14,687 nucleotides of DNA from Actinomycetota bacterium (GTDB taxonomy: Bacteria; Cyanobacteriota; Vampirovibrionia; Obscuribacterales; Obscuribacteraceae). The stretch spans positions 1 through 14,687 of the forward strand of contig CAJCIF010000415.1 of NCBI GenBank assembly GCA_903970355.1, given 5' to 3'. The notes beneath the pieces were generated by a model that was given only the letters and a program-made list of their open reading frames with translations, was not told the origin of the DNA and ran no database searches. Made by a program: the position numbers and the translations under genes. This document shows, piece after piece, positions 13,610 to 14,687 of this stretch; the stretch's first letter is position 1; every line of letters begins with the position of its first letter.

Positions 13610-14431
13610 ATGAATCGAATCCCTCTTTGTTTCATCTTTTGTTTCATCACTGCGTGTTTATGCATGGCAAGTTCCGGTATTTTCATTAGTGTGCAAGCGG
13701 AAGAATCGCAACCTCAGCTTGAAAATCCTGCACTTGTAAATCCTGCCGTAGTGCCGGTGCCCAATGAGATCGATGCGTTCTGGATGCCGAGGCATATCGA
13801 AAAAATAAAAGAGATAAATGAACATCCTGCTGCCAATTTAGTAATGATCGGAGATTCGATCACGCAGAGTTTGGAACAAAATGGGCCGGAACCATGGAAC
13901 CAAATGAAATCAGTTTGGGACCGTTATTACGCACCCTTCAAAGCAGTCAATCTCGGTTTCAACAGTGATAACACGGCAAATGTGTTATGGCGACTTCAAA
14001 ATGGCGAAATCGACAATCTCCATCCGAAGGTAGTCGTACTTGAAATAGGAGCTAACAATACCGGCCGAAAACATTGGTCTGCACAGCAAACTCTTGAAGG
14101 TATTGAAGCGATAGTAAGTCTAGTTCATACAAAGATACCGGAAACAAAAATAATCGTACTGAACATTCTGCCATGCGGATACGCTTTTGCTGAAGAAGTA
14201 AACTCGCAGATTAACGCTGCACTGGCACAGAAGTTTGCCAATAGTGATTTTGTATTCGTAACGGACTTTTCAAACATCTTTATGCAGGATGGGAAGTTGA
14301 ACCGTAATCTTTTTGTAGAAGGGAAGGTATCGCTTACTTCAGAAGCCGTGCATCCTTCCAGTGAAGGCCATGAAAAAATTGCAAAAACTTTGCAGCCAAT
14401 GTTGCAGAAGCTCATGGAAGAATCCGATTAA
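13610..14431 (+). CDS. Exported SGNH/GDSL hydrolase, PAF-acetylhydrolase-like
   Basis: 273 residues from ATG 13610. A signal peptide (MNRIPLCFIFCFITACLCMA then SSGIFISVQA) ends near Ala30. SGNH blocks are clear: MIGDSITQ with nucleophile S83 (block I), VNLGFNSDNTANVL with oxyanion G116 (block II), EIGANNTG with N150 (block III), and VHPSSEGH with H248 (block V). The layout resembles the platelet-activating factor acetylhydrolase Ib catalytic subunits. The residue three before the catalytic His, normally Asp, is Glu245. The enzyme likely removes ester groups (for example acetyl) from lipids or glycans outside the cytoplasm; substrate unknown. A TTG at 13580 would add ten residues before the signal and lies inside an inverted repeat, so ATG is preferred although its ribosome binding site is weak. 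It converges on lon with a 14-base gap. Confidence 0.9.
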   Translation: MNRIPLCFIFCFITACLCMASSGIFISVQAEESQPQLENPALVNPAVVPVPNEIDAFWMPRHIEKIKEINEHPAANLVMIGDSITQSLEQNGPEPWNQMKSVWDRYYAPFKAVNLGFNSDNTANVLWRLQNGEIDNLHPKVVVLEIGANNTGRKHWSAQQTLEGIEAIVSLVHTKIPETKIIVLNILPCGYAFAEEVNSQINAALAQKFANSDFVFVTDFSNIFMQDGKLNRNLFVEGKVSLTSEAVHPSSEGHEKIAKTLQPMLQKLMEESD

Positions 14432-14445
14432 GCGATCTTCGCAAA

Positions 14446-14687
14446 TTAATCGTTTCGTTTTGCTTTGACCGCACCAATTGCGGTGCGTTTTGCTGAGTGT
14501 CGTTGGACACCGTTAGTGCGAGTTTCTCGAGCGCGGTTGTCTTTGAAAGCGATTTTCAATACTTCATCGAGGTGCGCAACAGGAACGAGTTCCACGCTTT
14601 TCTTAACGTATGCAGGAATCTCGGCGAGATCCTTTTCGTTGGCGCGCGGGAAGAATACTGTCTTCATACCAGCACGCAATGCAGCCA
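14446..14687 (-). CDS. lon: Lon protease, C-terminal end (partial)
   Basis: About 80 residues, entering from the right edge on the - strand. AALRAGMKTVFFPRANEKDLAEIP matches the end of the Lon proteolytic domain (E. coli has GGLKTVLIP.ENKRDLEEIP), and HLDEVLKIAF matches the usual last helix. The catalytic Ser-Lys pair and ATPase domain lie outside the window. After the last helix there is an unusual basic tail of about 31 residues (from KDNRARETRTNG to KAKRND), rich in Arg, Lys, Thr and Asn. Lon degrades misfolded and regulatory proteins with ATP. The stop TAA is at 14446-14448. Confidence 0.9.
   Translation of the reverse strand, partial: AALRAGMKTVFFPRANEKDLAEIPAYVKKSVELVPVAHLDEVLKIAFKDNRARETRTNGVQRHSAKRTAIGAVKAKRND

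Overview
The window looks like chromosomal DNA from a diderm (Gram-negative-type) bacterium. It has many signal peptides and lipoprotein signals, a CsgG-family secretion protein, the MEP isoprenoid pathway (dxr), a eukaryote-like Ser/Thr kinase, and a gene density with short or overlapping junctions. The combination of TPR lipoproteins, a solo PknB-type kinase, a CsgG-like protein and a Gly/Phe-rich exported protein would fit an environmental lineage such as the Melainabacteria/Obscuribacterales relatives of cyanobacteria. That is a guess from gene content, not a measurement. I see no rRNA, tRNA, insertion sequence, phage gene or CRISPR array.

Layout. (1) Positions 1-3507, + strand: the 3' end of an unidentified gene, then dxr, upp and a TolB/PD40-type propeller lipoprotein in one direction with short gaps. 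(2) 3617-4728: a soluble Ser/Thr kinase (+) whose stop codon overlaps that of a convergent dodecin gene (-). (3) 4796-5883, - strand: a TPR lipoprotein preceded by a 37-residue membrane miniprotein. The lipoprotein has no normal start codon that would include its signal peptide. Its reading frame could start at an ATT overlapping the miniprotein stop. (4) 6065-10189, - strand: a catabolic operon of class III aminotransferase, non-acylating aldehyde dehydrogenase and acyl-CoA dehydrogenase. It has a 5' leader rich in inverted repeats. It fits degradation of an omega-amino acid (GABA or 5-aminovalerate). (5) 10742-13381, + strand: a tightly packed three-gene operon of CsgG-like exported protein, small exported TPR protein and exported Gly/Phe-rich protein. 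A candidate small ORF lies just upstream. (6) 13610-14687: an exported SGNH/GDSL hydrolase (+) convergent with the 3' end of lon (-).

The most interesting parts are the CsgG-TPR-GF-rich operon, which could be a curli-like secretion system with an unrelated low-complexity substrate, and the miniprotein/TPR lipoprotein pair with its apparent ATT start. Functional assignments rest on motifs read by eye; no database search was possible.
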